A stretch of 64,000 bases of DNA from Micromonospora rubida (GCF_009908295.1 NZ_JAAALO010000012.1:62001-126000); one strand, 5' to 3'; positions 8,152 through 17,371 are shown, numbered from the stretch's first letter. A program made the numbers and translations. Notes: a model not told the origin generated them from the sequence alone.

Positions 8152-8397
8152 ATGCCCGTGACCTCTGATTACGCGAGGATCGCCCACGAGATCGAGACGT
8201 CGATCAGGTCGGGAGCCCGCGAGCCGCACAGCAAGCTGCCCACGCTGCTTGAGCTGAAGCAGGCGTACGGCGTCAGCGAGACGACGATCAAGTTCGCCCT
8301 CGTCTGGCTGGAGTCTCGCCACCTGATCTACCGTCATCAGGGAAAAGGAATCTACGTGGCTGCTGGTGACGCTTGGCTGATAGACCCCAAGGCGTAG
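8152..8397 (+). CDS. Stand-alone GntR-type winged-helix protein
   Basis: An 81-residue protein that consists only of a GntR winged helix: DYARIAHEIETSIRSGAREP, KLPTLLELKQAYGVSETTIK (recognition helix) and SRHLIYRHQGKGIYVAAGDA (wing). The usual effector-binding C-terminal domain (UTRA/FCD) is absent. Free wHTH proteins of this size are common in actinomycete integrated elements and act as small repressors. ATG at 8152 follows AGAAGGACC. It stands alone on the plus strand between the sheath gene and the effector/immunity genes, in a segment of lower GC, and converges with the immunity gene. It may control the CIS or the toxin cassette, or be a hitch-hiker; the sequence does not decide. Confidence 0.72.
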   Translation: MPVTSDYARIAHEIETSIRSGAREPHSKLPTLLELKQAYGVSETTIKFALVWLESRHLIYRHQGKGIYVAAGDAWLIDPKA

Positions 8398-8518
8398 GCG
8401 GCGTCAGAGATTAAGCTTGCCCTGTGGTCCGTCGACGACAGTGCGGATCGGTCTTACTCCTGCCGCGTGGGCGATTGGGTGGTGCCGCCAGTTCAATTGC
8501 CCCTGGAGATTCACCGGG

Positions 8519-9091
8519 TTAATCCGGCTGCCGGTTTTGGTTGGCCTGCTGGACGATGTTCTCCCAGCTTCGCCGTTGCTCCTCAAGCACGGGCTCCCGG
8601 ATTGCCTGCGCGGCGACAAGCTGCCCGGGGTTTGGGACCTTCACTCCTTGTGCGTGGCGCCACTGCACCTCCGCATCCGTTTCGAATTCGATCTCGATCA
8701 GGTACTCCGAGATCATCTTCGGCGCTCCTTCGACCTCCCTCGCATAATAGAGTCGCTCGTAGGCGAGCGAGGTGTCGGGATGCGCCCCGCTGGTGTACCC
8801 GGCAAACAATGCTTGCCAGGTGGTATTGCGATATTCCGCGACGAGGAAGAGTGTGCGGCGCTGTGGTCGACTGGCGTTCGCCGAGAACTCCACCAACTCC
8901 TCGACTGAATGGCCCAGAGCACGCCCGATTGGGGACGCCATTATAGTGCCCGGCGGGGAGTGCATTAGGCCCTGTGTGATGTCGCGGCGCTCCTCAAGGA
9001 CATCGTCCGGCTCCGTGAGCGCTGCCATGGCCTGCTGGTGCTCAGCATCGAGAAATTCATTGAAGAAATCCACTGCGTTGTCCAGATTCAT
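8519..9091 (-). CDS. Probable immunity protein to the CIS nuclease effector (unknown family)
   Basis: A 190-residue acidic, soluble protein starting at ATG 9091, one base after the effector's stop codon. It is helical at the start (NAVDFFNEFLDAEHQQAMAA), has a mixed alpha/beta centre (RRTLFLVAEYRNTTWQALFA, ISEYLIEIEFETDAEVQW) and a polar tail. I do not recognise the family. The gene order toxin-then-small-acidic-protein with near-overlap, plus the same reduced GC as the toxin end, is the pattern of immunity genes in polymorphic toxin systems; the function is an inference from that context. The strong upstream AGGA and the gene spacing make the longer start at 9166 (inside the effector) unlikely. 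Confidence 0.55.
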   Translation of the reverse strand: MNLDNAVDFFNEFLDAEHQQAMAALTEPDDVLEERRDITQGLMHSPPGTIMASPIGRALGHSVEELVEFSANASRPQRRTLFLVAEYRNTTWQALFAGYTSGAHPDTSLAYERLYYAREVEGAPKMISEYLIEIEFETDAEVQWRHAQGVKVPNPGQLVAAQAIREPVLEEQRRSWENIVQQANQNRQPD

Positions 9092-9092
9092 G

Positions 9093-12000
9093 TCATCCTG
9101 CCTCTCTCTCCACAAACAGCCACTCGTCTGCCCCGATACGCGCTCGATCCTTGATCGAATGTTCACCGGAAGCGATCTCGTACTCGTAGATCACCTCTGC
9201 GGCTCTTCGAATTGGAGGGTTAAGCATGATTTTTAGAATTTCCTGAAGTCTTTTCGTTGCCTCGGCGTCTCCGGCCTGGTACCACGGTTGATGAGTGATC
9301 CTCTGTTTGAGCAACTCACTGACCAGTTCCCCGAAGCGCACCGTGACCGTGAGGTTCAACGCCACATCCTCGGCTGCCCTCTGGTGAGTACGTGCAAACA
9401 ACTTGATTCGGTTCGCTATGGCGGTTTCCACTTCGCTCATGACCACCTGGTTGTAGTGGTCGCTTGTGGTCACCAGATTGCGAGCCTCCTCGAAGCCGGA
9501 CCCGCCGAACATGTCCGCGATGCCGTGTGCGCGGTTGAGGTTCATGTTGGTGACAAATCCTGGGCTGTCCTGCGTGACGCCCCGAGGTCCGCCGCCCGTC
9601 TTCAGGCGCAGATCGATTCCCTTAACACGCAGTGACATGCTTCGAAGGGCGTCCGACTCGACCACCTCGAAGCTCTTACCCGCCAGGGTCGTGTATGTGG
9701 TAATCCGCTTCGTTCCGTCATCTCTGATCTTGATGTTGGTCGGGAAGAAGTCGGAATGTTCCGTAGGCCGTGGCGTTGGCAGATTTAGCTGCCCGTACGG
9801 AAGGATGTCGACCTTGTAGGATGTTGGACCCAGCTTCTGCAGCCCCTTGGCCAGGCGATCCTTGTAGCCTTGTTCCGCCTCAAGTGAAGGCACCCGGGCC
9901 AGACCTTCTGTCTTGAGTCGGTCGGGTACTGGAATGCCGAGTTCCTGCAAGATTGTGCGCTTCGCCGCACTTCCCGAATTCTGGAAGACGTATTCGTAGA
10001 AGGGAGTCGTGTTTGCCCTTTTATTGTTTGAGTCGAAGTACGTTACGAGCGGGCGGATAAACTCCGGTGAAGTCGCTTTTGAGCGGGCCTCCCCGTCAGT
10101 GTTCCTAATGTCGTCCTTCGTCCAGAGGGCTGGAGAACCCTCATCGGTTCCCTGGCGAACCTTGCTGATGTAGGTCTTCCACCAGAATTCGTGCACGGTG
10201 CCGACAAATCTGTCCACGTGTGCCGGCATCGCCGCTTTTATCTCGTCGAGCTTCTCTTTGTTGGACTCATCACCCGATACCACGACCTGTTCGCTGTCGA
10301 CTCCCGGGCTGTTGACGGCTCGGAAATGGATTACGGTCTTTTCTTGCTCTACCGTGTCGGTGATCAGTGTGAGTTGCTTCAGTTCGTACTTCTTGCGGAT
10401 CGCGGGCAGTTGCTTCTTGATCTCGGGTACGGCGATGCCAGGCTTCACGAGTGACACGGCTGCGCGTAGCGCCAAGGCGCTGCGATCACCGCGTGGGCCG
10501 CCTCGATCGCTTGCTTCCTTCTGCCGCTTATTGCGGACCTTGGCCCACAACTTCTTGCCGATGGCGGCGATCTTGTCGGCGACCCAGTGGACGGCCTTCA
10601 TGACGGGCGCGCTCAGCGACTTGAAGAACTTCTGGACTTTCTGCGCGATCCCACCGACGCCGAGCACCGCCGCGAGCACCCCGATGAGCACGGGCACCGA
10701 CCGCGCGAGGGCCTTCTCAATCAGCCCCGGCACCCCACCCGTCCCGCCGCCCGCGATGGCGATGATGGCGTCGAGGACGGAGTTGACGAACTCCAGGATC
10801 TGCGCGCCCTGGGTCACGATGAACGTGACGAAGTCGATGATCATCTTGACCGCGCGGACGAAGGCCGACGCGGGGTTGAGCAGCGAGATGATCCAGGTGA
10901 TGCCGGCCATCAGCACGGTCGGGATCAGGTACTCGCTGATCTTCGAGAAAAGGTTGGCCTTGAGGTCGCCGACCTTGTCCTGGATCTCCTCCCACAACCC
11001 GCCGAGGCCCTGCGCCTGCACCTTCTGGACGATGGGCACGGACTTCTCGACCGCGCCCATCGCCGGCTCGGGCACCCCACGCTTGATGATCAGGCCCCGG
11101 ATGGACGCCCAGGTCAGCCCCAGCAGGGAGCCGACCATCATGACGATGCCGCGCAGGTCGAACTTCGCCGGCAGCTCCAGCCCCGCGCCGGCCATCGCCC
11201 CGGTGAGCCAGCCGACGAGGCCCTTCTTCAGGTGCTCGCCGATGTTGGCCATGAACTGCTTCAGGCCCGCACCGACCGCGCTGACCAGGTTGCCGAGGAA
11301 GCCGATCGGGTCCTTGATGATCGCCATGACCGCCTGTGCGGCCTTGGCGAGGACGCCCATCAGCATGTCCTTGAGCTGCATGATCGTCTTGATGACCCCG
11401 GCGACGGCGTCGACGGCCTTGGCGACGAGGCCCTTGTTCTTCTCCTTCTCGGCCGCGATCTCCTCGTCGACCGATTTGAGCGCCTCGTTGTACTTCGTCG
11501 CGAGGGTCTGCACCAGCTCGGTGCCCTTGCTGTTCACCGACTCGGTCAGCTCGTCGAACTTCCCGGCGAACTCCCCGGCCGCCTCCTTGCCGATCGCCTG
11601 CAACTCCGGCGCGAGACCCTTCACCGCCGCCTGCAACTCGGTGCGGCCGGTGGCGATGCGCTGCTTGGCCCGGGTCAGCTCCGCGCCGATCACATCGGCC
11701 ACCCCGGAGATGACCTGCTGCATCCGGTCGACGTAGCCCTTGCGGGCGGTGACGAAGATCTGGTTGGCCTCCTCGGGCAGCCCGGCGAACTTGTCCTTGA
11801 TCCACCGGCCCTTGCCGAGCAGCCCCGAGTACCGCTTGTCCTTGTAGGCGTCCATCAGCCGGGTGTGTTCGGCGGTGAACGCGTCCCGGGCCGCCTTCTC
11901 GCCCGTGCTGAACCTCTCGTCGACCTTCTTGTCCAGGCCGGACAGGACTTCCTCGACGTCTTTCTTCGTGGCGTCGAAGACCTTCTGCAACGTCGCGGTG

Positions 12001-13256
12001 ACCTGAGCCCGCTTGGTCTCGTCGGCGGACTTCGCCTGCTCCTTGCCCGCCCCGACCGCCTGCCCCGCCTGCTTGCGGTCCCCGGCGAGGGCGGTCATCG
12101 CCGTCGCCCCGGCGGCTCCCGCAGCCGCCTTCGCGCCGGTCAGGGTCTGCGCCTCGGCGGCGCGCACCTGGCCCGGGGCGGTGGCTGCGTGCTGCTCGAC
12201 GGCGTCTTTCTCCTTCAGCGCCCCGGTGAACTCCGGCTCGTTGGACTTCGCGAGCTGCTCCTCGGTGACCTGCGCCTCGGCCATCTGCTGGTCGACCTGC
12301 TTCGGCCCGCCGGAGAGGTCCGTCGCCGCAGGCGGTGCCTTGTCCGGCACGGCCTTCGCCGGGTCCGGCGTTCCCGGGGTGGCGGGAGGCTTTTCCGCCA
12401 CCAGGGGCGTGACCTGCTTGTCCTTGGCCTGTGACGTGTCCGGTGGGGCCTTCGTCGTGGTCTCGATCGCGTTGGCCGAGGCCTTCTTGCCGTCGCCGAC
12501 CTGGCCCTGCACCTGGCCCTTGACCGCGTCCGCCTTGCCCGAGTCGCCGAACTTATCGGCCTCGTCCAGGTTCTTCGGCGCCTGCGCCGCGATCGCCTCG
12601 TTGACCGCGCGCACGAACGCGGCCTTGTCGAACTCGCCGGGCTTGGCGGCATTCATCTTCTCCGCGTTCGCCGCCTTGCCCTGGGCCTCCTTGTCGTCCT
12701 GCGGCGCCTTCGCCGCGCCCTGCGCCTTCGACGCCTCAGAGGTTGCCGGCGGGTGCGCGCCGAGCACCTGCTGCTTGCCCCGCACGTCCGCCTTCAGCGC
12801 GGCGAACTTCGGGTCGGCCTGCGGCCCGGGACGGTGGACGGGACCCGCGTCGGTCGCCAGCCGCTGCACCGCCGCGGCCTCGACCGGACCGACGGAGGCG
12901 GAAGGACCGACGGAGGCGGTGGGACCGGCGGAGGCCGAGGGGCCGGCGGTCGCGGCAGCCGGCGCGGCGGCCGAGCGCTGGGCGGACACCGACGCGGCCG
13001 GGCCACGCCCGCCACCGCCGGCACCGGGCCGCTTCGCAGCGGGGGTACGCGTCGACGCCGCGCGCCGCTGGGCGACCAGCGCGGACACCGCCCGGTTGCC
13101 CGCCCCCGACTGCAACCGCTGCACGGCCGCCCGGCTCAACGGCCGGGCGCTCGGCTCGCGTACCCCCGTGGTGGTGGGCTCGGGGTCGGCGACCGCGCGT
13201 GACGGCGGAGCGGGAGCGCGGCGGGCCTCGCCCCGCTCCTCGGCCGGTGCCTTCAC
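9093..13256 (-). CDS. Large CIS effector with C-terminal His-Me-type nuclease-like domain
   Basis: A 1387-residue protein. I prefer the GTG at 13256, which has GGGAGG seven bases before it, over the GTG at 13283. The N-terminus (1-180) is disordered with VQRLQSGAGNRAVSALVAQR and further VQR motifs; 180-560 is charged coiled-coil, rich in Lys/Asp/Glu/Ala; 560-900 has amphipathic to hydrophobic helices (AVMAIIKDPIGFLGNLVSAV, IPTVLMAGITWIISLL) like a tape-measure or pore-forming core. The last ~450 residues differ in composition. Near the end comes NLNRAHGIADMFGGSG, then RNLVTT, DHYNQVVMSEVE, which match the H...GGSG...RNLV...N..M..E pattern of DNA/RNA non-specific endonucleases, His being the expected catalytic base. 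It is followed at one base by the putative immunity gene. Nuclease activity is inferred, not shown. Confidence 0.7.
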   Translation of the reverse strand: MKAPAEERGEARRAPAPPSRAVADPEPTTTGVREPSARPLSRAAVQRLQSGAGNRAVSALVAQRRAASTRTPAAKRPGAGGGGRGPAASVSAQRSAAAPAAATAGPSASAGPTASVGPSASVGPVEAAAVQRLATDAGPVHRPGPQADPKFAALKADVRGKQQVLGAHPPATSEASKAQGAAKAPQDDKEAQGKAANAEKMNAAKPGEFDKAAFVRAVNEAIAAQAPKNLDEADKFGDSGKADAVKGQVQGQVGDGKKASANAIETTTKAPPDTSQAKDKQVTPLVAEKPPATPGTPDPAKAVPDKAPPAATDLSGGPKQVDQQMAEAQVTEEQLAKSNEPEFTGALKEKDAVEQHAATAPGQVRAAEAQTLTGAKAAAGAAGATAMTALAGDRKQAGQAVGAGKEQAKSADETKRAQVTATLQKVFDATKKDVEEVLSGLDKKVDERFSTGEKAARDAFTAEHTRLMDAYKDKRYSGLLGKGRWIKDKFAGLPEEANQIFVTARKGYVDRMQQVISGVADVIGAELTRAKQRIATGRTELQAAVKGLAPELQAIGKEAAGEFAGKFDELTESVNSKGTELVQTLATKYNEALKSVDEEIAAEKEKNKGLVAKAVDAVAGVIKTIMQLKDMLMGVLAKAAQAVMAIIKDPIGFLGNLVSAVGAGLKQFMANIGEHLKKGLVGWLTGAMAGAGLELPAKFDLRGIVMMVGSLLGLTWASIRGLIIKRGVPEPAMGAVEKSVPIVQKVQAQGLGGLWEEIQDKVGDLKANLFSKISEYLIPTVLMAGITWIISLLNPASAFVRAVKMIIDFVTFIVTQGAQILEFVNSVLDAIIAIAGGGTGGVPGLIEKALARSVPVLIGVLAAVLGVGGIAQKVQKFFKSLSAPVMKAVHWVADKIAAIGKKLWAKVRNKRQKEASDRGGPRGDRSALALRAAVSLVKPGIAVPEIKKQLPAIRKKYELKQLTLITDTVEQEKTVIHFRAVNSPGVDSEQVVVSGDESNKEKLDEIKAAMPAHVDRFVGTVHEFWWKTYISKVRQGTDEGSPALWTKDDIRNTDGEARSKATSPEFIRPLVTYFDSNNKRANTTPFYEYVFQNSGSAAKRTILQELGIPVPDRLKTEGLARVPSLEAEQGYKDRLAKGLQKLGPTSYKVDILPYGQLNLPTPRPTEHSDFFPTNIKIRDDGTKRITTYTTLAGKSFEVVESDALRSMSLRVKGIDLRLKTGGGPRGVTQDSPGFVTNMNLNRAHGIADMFGGSGFEEARNLVTTSDHYNQVVMSEVETAIANRIKLFARTHQRAAEDVALNLTVTVRFGELVSELLKQRITHQPWYQAGDAEATKRLQEILKIMLNPPIRRAAEVIYEYEIASGEHSIKDRARIGADEWLFVEREAG

Positions 13257-13348
13257 CTCACACCTCCCGGTCGGGCGGCTCACCAGTGGCCCAACGAGCC
13301 GCCGTCGCGTGAGGACGCGCTGGTCGGAGGGGTTCAGCGGGTGCGGTG

Positions 13349-14113
13349 CTACTGCTCGGCGGACTCCTCTTCCTCTTCGCCCGCCTGCTGTCGCTGCACG
13401 TACGTCTGCGCCGACTCGTCCTCCTCGGACATCTCCTCGGCGCGCTGCACCTGCGGGTGGTCGTGCCCGTCGTGGTCGACGGCCCGCTGGACGGGGGCGG
13501 CCGGGGCCGGCGCGGCGGCGGGAGTGGCCGGGGCGGACATCAGCCGGTCGGCGTTGGCGACAGCCTCGCGCTCGAACCGGTCGGACGGGTCGCTGACCTT
13601 CACCCCGCCGCCCTGGTCGGTGCCGTCGACGGGGCCGCTGCGCTGCTGCACCACGTGGGTCAGCTCGTGGGCGAGCATGTGCTGCCCGGCCGATGACGCC
13701 GGGTCGTAGCTGTCGCGCTGGAACACGATGTTCGACCCGACGGTGTAGGCCTGCGCGTTGACCGACTTCGCCGACTCGTGCGCGGCCCCGTCGGCGTGCA
13801 CGCGTACGTCGCCGAAGTCCTGCCCGCCGAACCGGGCCTCCATGTCGGCCCGCACGTCGGGGGCGAGCGGCGCCCCGCCGCCGGAGTTCACCACCGAGTG
13901 CACCGGGGAACGATCCGGCTCCAGCAGCTCCCCGACGGCCTGGTTGCCGACCGCCCGTTGCAGGCCGAGCAGCCCGGACGCGCCGAGCACGTCGGATCGG
14001 CCGGTGGTGGCGGCGGCGTACATGAGGTGGTCGGTGTCGCGCTCGGGGCCGGACGGCCGGTCACCGGCGGGGCGTGCCGCCGCGTCCGAGTCGAACTCGC
14101 GTTGTCCGCGCAT
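13349..14113 (-). CDS. DUF4157 (HELTH) protein associated with contractile injection systems
   Basis: A 254-residue protein starting at ATG 14113 behind GAGGAGG; the frame is open further upstream but without signal. Residues ~110-195 form a DUF4157 domain: LAPDVRADMEARFGGQDFGD, VRVHADGAAHESAKSVNAQA, then MLAHELTHVVQQ, i.e. an HExxH zinc-protease-like motif. DUF4157 domains are strongly tied to CIS loci, often at the front of effectors. Ahead of it is SGLLGLQRAVGNQAVGELLE, similar to a motif in the neighbouring effector; behind it the C-terminus is acidic with several VQR motifs. The gap to the effector start is about 90 bp on the same strand. It may be a toxin, a processing protease or a loading adaptor; I cannot choose between these. 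Confidence 0.82.
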   Translation of the reverse strand: MRGQREFDSDAAARPAGDRPSGPERDTDHLMYAAATTGRSDVLGASGLLGLQRAVGNQAVGELLEPDRSPVHSVVNSGGGAPLAPDVRADMEARFGGQDFGDVRVHADGAAHESAKSVNAQAYTVGSNIVFQRDSYDPASSAGQHMLAHELTHVVQQRSGPVDGTDQGGGVKVSDPSDRFEREAVANADRLMSAPATPAAAPAPAAPVQRAVDHDGHDHPQVQRAEEMSEEDESAQTYVQRQQAGEEEEESAEQ

Positions 14114-14396
14114 GGCGGGCCTCCTCGCCGGGCCGACCCGGCGCGATGACGGCAGGGTCTCCCGTATCGACCGTCTCGTGTCGGGCCGCCCCGGCGCAGG
14201 GCGATCCGGGGCAGCCGTAGAGGCAGCCCGGGTTGCCCACCCGGGCAGTCCGCAGCGCCCTGGCGACCCACGTCGACGCACTCACGGACACCGATCGCGG
14301 CCGACCGTCCAGATGCGGTCGCGGGGCCGGCCGCGCCTTGCCGGACGGACCTAACATCGGCGGTCCGGGCAGCTGTCTACGTTGGACGGGGGGCTC

Positions 14397-15215
14397 ATGG
14401 TCCTACGCCGATCGGGGCGTCGCATGTTGTCGCGGCGACCGCGCCCGGGCGCCCGCGAACCGGGTCGCCGGTCCTGGATGCAGGGCTGGGGGGTCAAGGC
14501 GGCCGTCATCTCGGCGGTCGTCCCGCTCGTCGTCGCCGCGCTGTGGGCGAAGGGCGCCGGGCTGGTGGATCGCTGGGTCAGTCCCGCCCCGAGCGTCTCC
14601 GGGTCCGTGACGCCCGTGGCGGCCGCCGGTGGTCAGGCCCCGGTGCCGTCGGCCAGCCCCTCGCCGGTCGGCCCGGCTCCGGACGGCTCGCCGTCGGGCG
14701 TTCCGCCGCTGCCTCCCGAGCCGACCTGGGACCCGACCGGCCCCCCGTCCGACGGACCCACGTCGAGGCCCGACCCGACGTCGAAGCCGAAACCGCCCCC
14801 GCCGAGCGACGAGGCGGCTGTCTCCGCGCGGGTGCGGCGGAGCGGAACGCTGGTCATGGCCGACTACACGGCGTACGACCTGGACTCGACGGCCGCCGAC
14901 TGGAACCCGACCAAGGACGACTGGGGCTCCAGCCGCGACGTCGGGTACGCCTCGTGGTGGCCCGACGCCAGCAACGACGCCGTCGTCAGCCGTGAGGACC
15001 CGAGGTACGCGGCGTCGCTGCCGGGCACCGGCCCCTGGCAGCGCGCCGACTGCGTCCGGGCGGGGTACGGGCAGCCGTCCGCCCGCCCCGTCGGGGATCG
15101 GCTGCTGGAGCGCCGGGGCATCTGCGTGGTCACCTCGGCGGGGCGCTACGCGCTGCTGGTGGTGAGCCGGGCGGTCGAGAAGCAGCTCACCGTCCGGGTC
15201 ACCGTCTGGGAGTGA
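14397..15215 (+). CDS. Single-pass membrane protein with Pro-rich stalk and extracytoplasmic domain
   Basis: A 272-residue protein (ATG 14397, after GGGGGG). A basic N-terminus is followed by one membrane helix (about 36-57, VKAAVISAVVPLVVAALWAK), a Pro/Ser/Thr-rich stalk (65-145) and a C-terminal domain (~150-272) with TLVMADYTAYDLDSTAADW, two Cys (DCVRAGYG and RRGICVV) that could form a disulphide, and a beta-rich end RYALLVVSRAVEKQLTVRVT. The topology is cytoplasmic N-terminus, outside C-terminus. I do not recognise the outer domain. It is the only plus-strand gene inside the CIS locus between the DUF4157 protein and the AAA ATPase, with a 283-bp divergent intergenic region. A role in anchoring or triggering the injection particle at the membrane is possible but unproven. 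Confidence 0.6.
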   Translation: MVLRRSGRRMLSRRPRPGAREPGRRSWMQGWGVKAAVISAVVPLVVAALWAKGAGLVDRWVSPAPSVSGSVTPVAAAGGQAPVPSASPSPVGPAPDGSPSGVPPLPPEPTWDPTGPPSDGPTSRPDPTSKPKPPPPSDEAAVSARVRRSGTLVMADYTAYDLDSTAADWNPTKDDWGSSRDVGYASWWPDASNDAVVSREDPRYAASLPGTGPWQRADCVRAGYGQPSARPVGDRLLERRGICVVTSAGRYALLVVSRAVEKQLTVRVTVWE

Positions 15216-15259
15216 CGTTCCCGCGCCCGGCGACGATCTCCCGTCGCCGGGTGGCGGCC

Positions 15260-17368
15260 TCACACGGCCAGCCGCAGGTAGGGGCCGAACTCGCTCTCCA
15301 GAGTGAGCCGGCCGAGCTTGCGGTACTCCCGGCCGACGGCGCCGATCAGCTCGGCCATCCCCACCGGCCGGCCCGCCCCGGCGGCCAGGTACCCGGCGGT
15401 CACCGCAGCCGACCGGATGTGCCCGCCGGCCAGCTCGAACGCCTCGGCCAGGAAACCCAGGTCCACGTCGGGGGCGCGGGGCACCCGGTCGCCGAGGCAG
15501 CGGTCCCACAGCGCCTTCCGGGCCGCCTCGTCGGGCACCGGGAAGTCGACCACCACGTCGAGGCGGCGGGTGAACGCCTCGTCCAGGTTGGCCCGCAGGT
15601 TCGTGGCCAGCACCGCCAGCCCGTCGAAGGTCTCCATCCGTTGCAGCAGGTACGCGCTCTCGATGTTGGCGTACCGGTCGTGGGCGTCGCGGACCTCGGA
15701 GCGCTTGCCGAAGATCGCGTCCGCCTCGTCGAAGAGCAGCACCCCGTTCACCCCGGCCGCCTCGCCGAAGATCCGCTCCAGGTTCTTCTCGGTCTCGCCG
15801 ACGTACTTGTCCACCACCGTGGCCAGGTTGACCGTGTACAGGTCCAGCCCGAGGCTGCCCGCCACCACCTCGGCTGACATCGTCTTGCCGGTGCCCGAGT
15901 CCCCAGCGAACAGCGCGGCCACCCCGTGCCCGCGCCCGCCGCCGGGGCGCATCCGCCACTCGCGCAGCACCCGGTCCCGGTGCCGGGCCCGGCCGGCCAG
16001 CTCGTGCAGCAGCGACAGCGTCGCCGGCGGCAGCACCAGGTCGTCCCAGCCGACCTCCGGGACGATCCGCCGGGCCAGCCGCTCCAGCCCGGCCGCGTTC
16101 TGGGTACGCGCGCCCGCGCGCAGGTGCGCCGCGTCGACCGGCTCGCCCGTGGCGGCGGCGAGCTGGACGGCCACCGAGGCGGCCCGCCGGATCGCCGGGG
16201 CGCCGAGGACGAAGTGCGCGGTGGCGGCGGCCGGGTCGAGCCCGTCGGCCAGCCGGCCGGGCAGGGCGGCCCGCCACACGGCCGCCCGTTCGGCGGCGCT
16301 CAACGGCACCACGTCGACCTGCACCGGCGCGCTGGCCGTCCACGCCGGGTCCCACGGCTGCGTCCCGTACGCCAGCACCGGAACCTCACCGGCGGTGAGC
16401 CGGGACCAGACCGCCCACGGCTCGTCGCCCCGCACCGGCCCGACGACCAGTCCCGCCCCGGTGAGCAGGGCCTCCCGGACCAGCACGGTGGCCAGCTCCG
16501 CCGCCTGCGGGTCGGCCGCGAGCCGGGGCAGGTCGACGGCGAGCGCGCCGCGCCGGGTGCGGCCGAGGGCGGCCACCGCGAGGGCCGTCGCGCTGCCGCC
16601 CGGCTTCTCCCGCAGGTACGCCAGCCGCGCCCCGGACCGGCCGAGCTGCTCGGCGCCGGGCGGCGGCGGCCCGGCCGCGTCGACCGGCTCGGCGAACCCG
16701 ACCAGCGACGGCTCGGGGGCGTCGGCGCCGAGCAGCCAGCCACTTACCCGGTCGGGCACCCACAGCCCCCGGCTGAGCACCGGCCGGTCGGGGGAGTCCA
16801 CGCGCAGCAGGGCCAGGTCGATCAGCGGCGCCCCGGCGGTGAGCCGGAGCCGGGCCGGGGCGGCGGCCTCGGGCAGCCCGCACAGCCGCAGCGCCAGCCC
16901 GACCGAGGGGCGTCGACGGGTCACGTCGTCGTTGAGGTACCCGTAGAACAGCTCGAACCGGCTGTCCACGTCCGGGGCGAGGGCCACCAGCAGCAGCGCC
17001 TCGTCCAGCGGGGTCAGCCCCGCTGCCCGGGCCAGTGCCGCCAGCCGATCCGACCCGGGCTCCCACCCGGGTCCCTCGGGACCGGTCGGCGTCTCCGCCG
17101 GCATCCCGGCCGGCGTCGGCCCAGCCCCGGCTGCCGGCCCCGATCCGGCCGACGCCCTTGCCGAGGCGTCGGCCGGATCGCCCGGCCACGGGTGGAAAGG
17201 CACCCGGCCGGCGGCGAGGGCGGCGTCGACCGCCTCGTCCGACAGGTACAACCCCCGGAAGGGGTCGTCGGGCTGCGGGTCGGCCTCCCGGCGGGCCGCC
17301 ACCGCAGCGCGTACCGCCAGCTCCACCCGCTGGAGGCGGCGCAGCAGTGCCGGCGAGCCCTCAGCCAC
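15260..17368 (-). CDS. CIS-associated AAA+ ATPase
   Basis: A 702-residue ATPase of the type found in nearly all CIS loci. The N-terminal ~420 residues form the family-specific region (winged-helix-like segments, e.g. PFRGLYLSDEAVDAALAAG). The AAA+ core follows: Walker A at ~490 (FAGDSGTGKTMSAEV), Walker B at ~540 (GVLLFDEADAIFGKR), sensor 1 near ~585 (AVLATNLRANLDEAFTRRLD, which also contains the arginine-finger region) and a C-terminal lid (EAFELAGGHIRSAAVTAGYL). It probably helps particle assembly, disassembly or cargo loading; the precise substrate is unknown. The GTG start at 17368 lies three bases after the stop of the DUF4255 gene, so the two are coupled. Confidence 0.9.
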   Translation of the reverse strand: MAEGSPALLRRLQRVELAVRAAVAARREADPQPDDPFRGLYLSDEAVDAALAAGRVPFHPWPGDPADASARASAGSGPAAGAGPTPAGMPAETPTGPEGPGWEPGSDRLAALARAAGLTPLDEALLLVALAPDVDSRFELFYGYLNDDVTRRRPSVGLALRLCGLPEAAAPARLRLTAGAPLIDLALLRVDSPDRPVLSRGLWVPDRVSGWLLGADAPEPSLVGFAEPVDAAGPPPPGAEQLGRSGARLAYLREKPGGSATALAVAALGRTRRGALAVDLPRLAADPQAAELATVLVREALLTGAGLVVGPVRGDEPWAVWSRLTAGEVPVLAYGTQPWDPAWTASAPVQVDVVPLSAAERAAVWRAALPGRLADGLDPAAATAHFVLGAPAIRRAASVAVQLAAATGEPVDAAHLRAGARTQNAAGLERLARRIVPEVGWDDLVLPPATLSLLHELAGRARHRDRVLREWRMRPGGGRGHGVAALFAGDSGTGKTMSAEVVAGSLGLDLYTVNLATVVDKYVGETEKNLERIFGEAAGVNGVLLFDEADAIFGKRSEVRDAHDRYANIESAYLLQRMETFDGLAVLATNLRANLDEAFTRRLDVVVDFPVPDEAARKALWDRCLGDRVPRAPDVDLGFLAEAFELAGGHIRSAAVTAGYLAAGAGRPVGMAELIGAVGREYRKLGRLTLESEFGPYLRLAV

Positions 17369-17371
17369 GGC

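Noticed and set aside
9288..9635. Plus-strand frame inside the nuclease-like end of the effector
   Set aside because: It lacks a ribosome site and family features and lies wholly within the effector reading frame that carries the nuclease-like motif.
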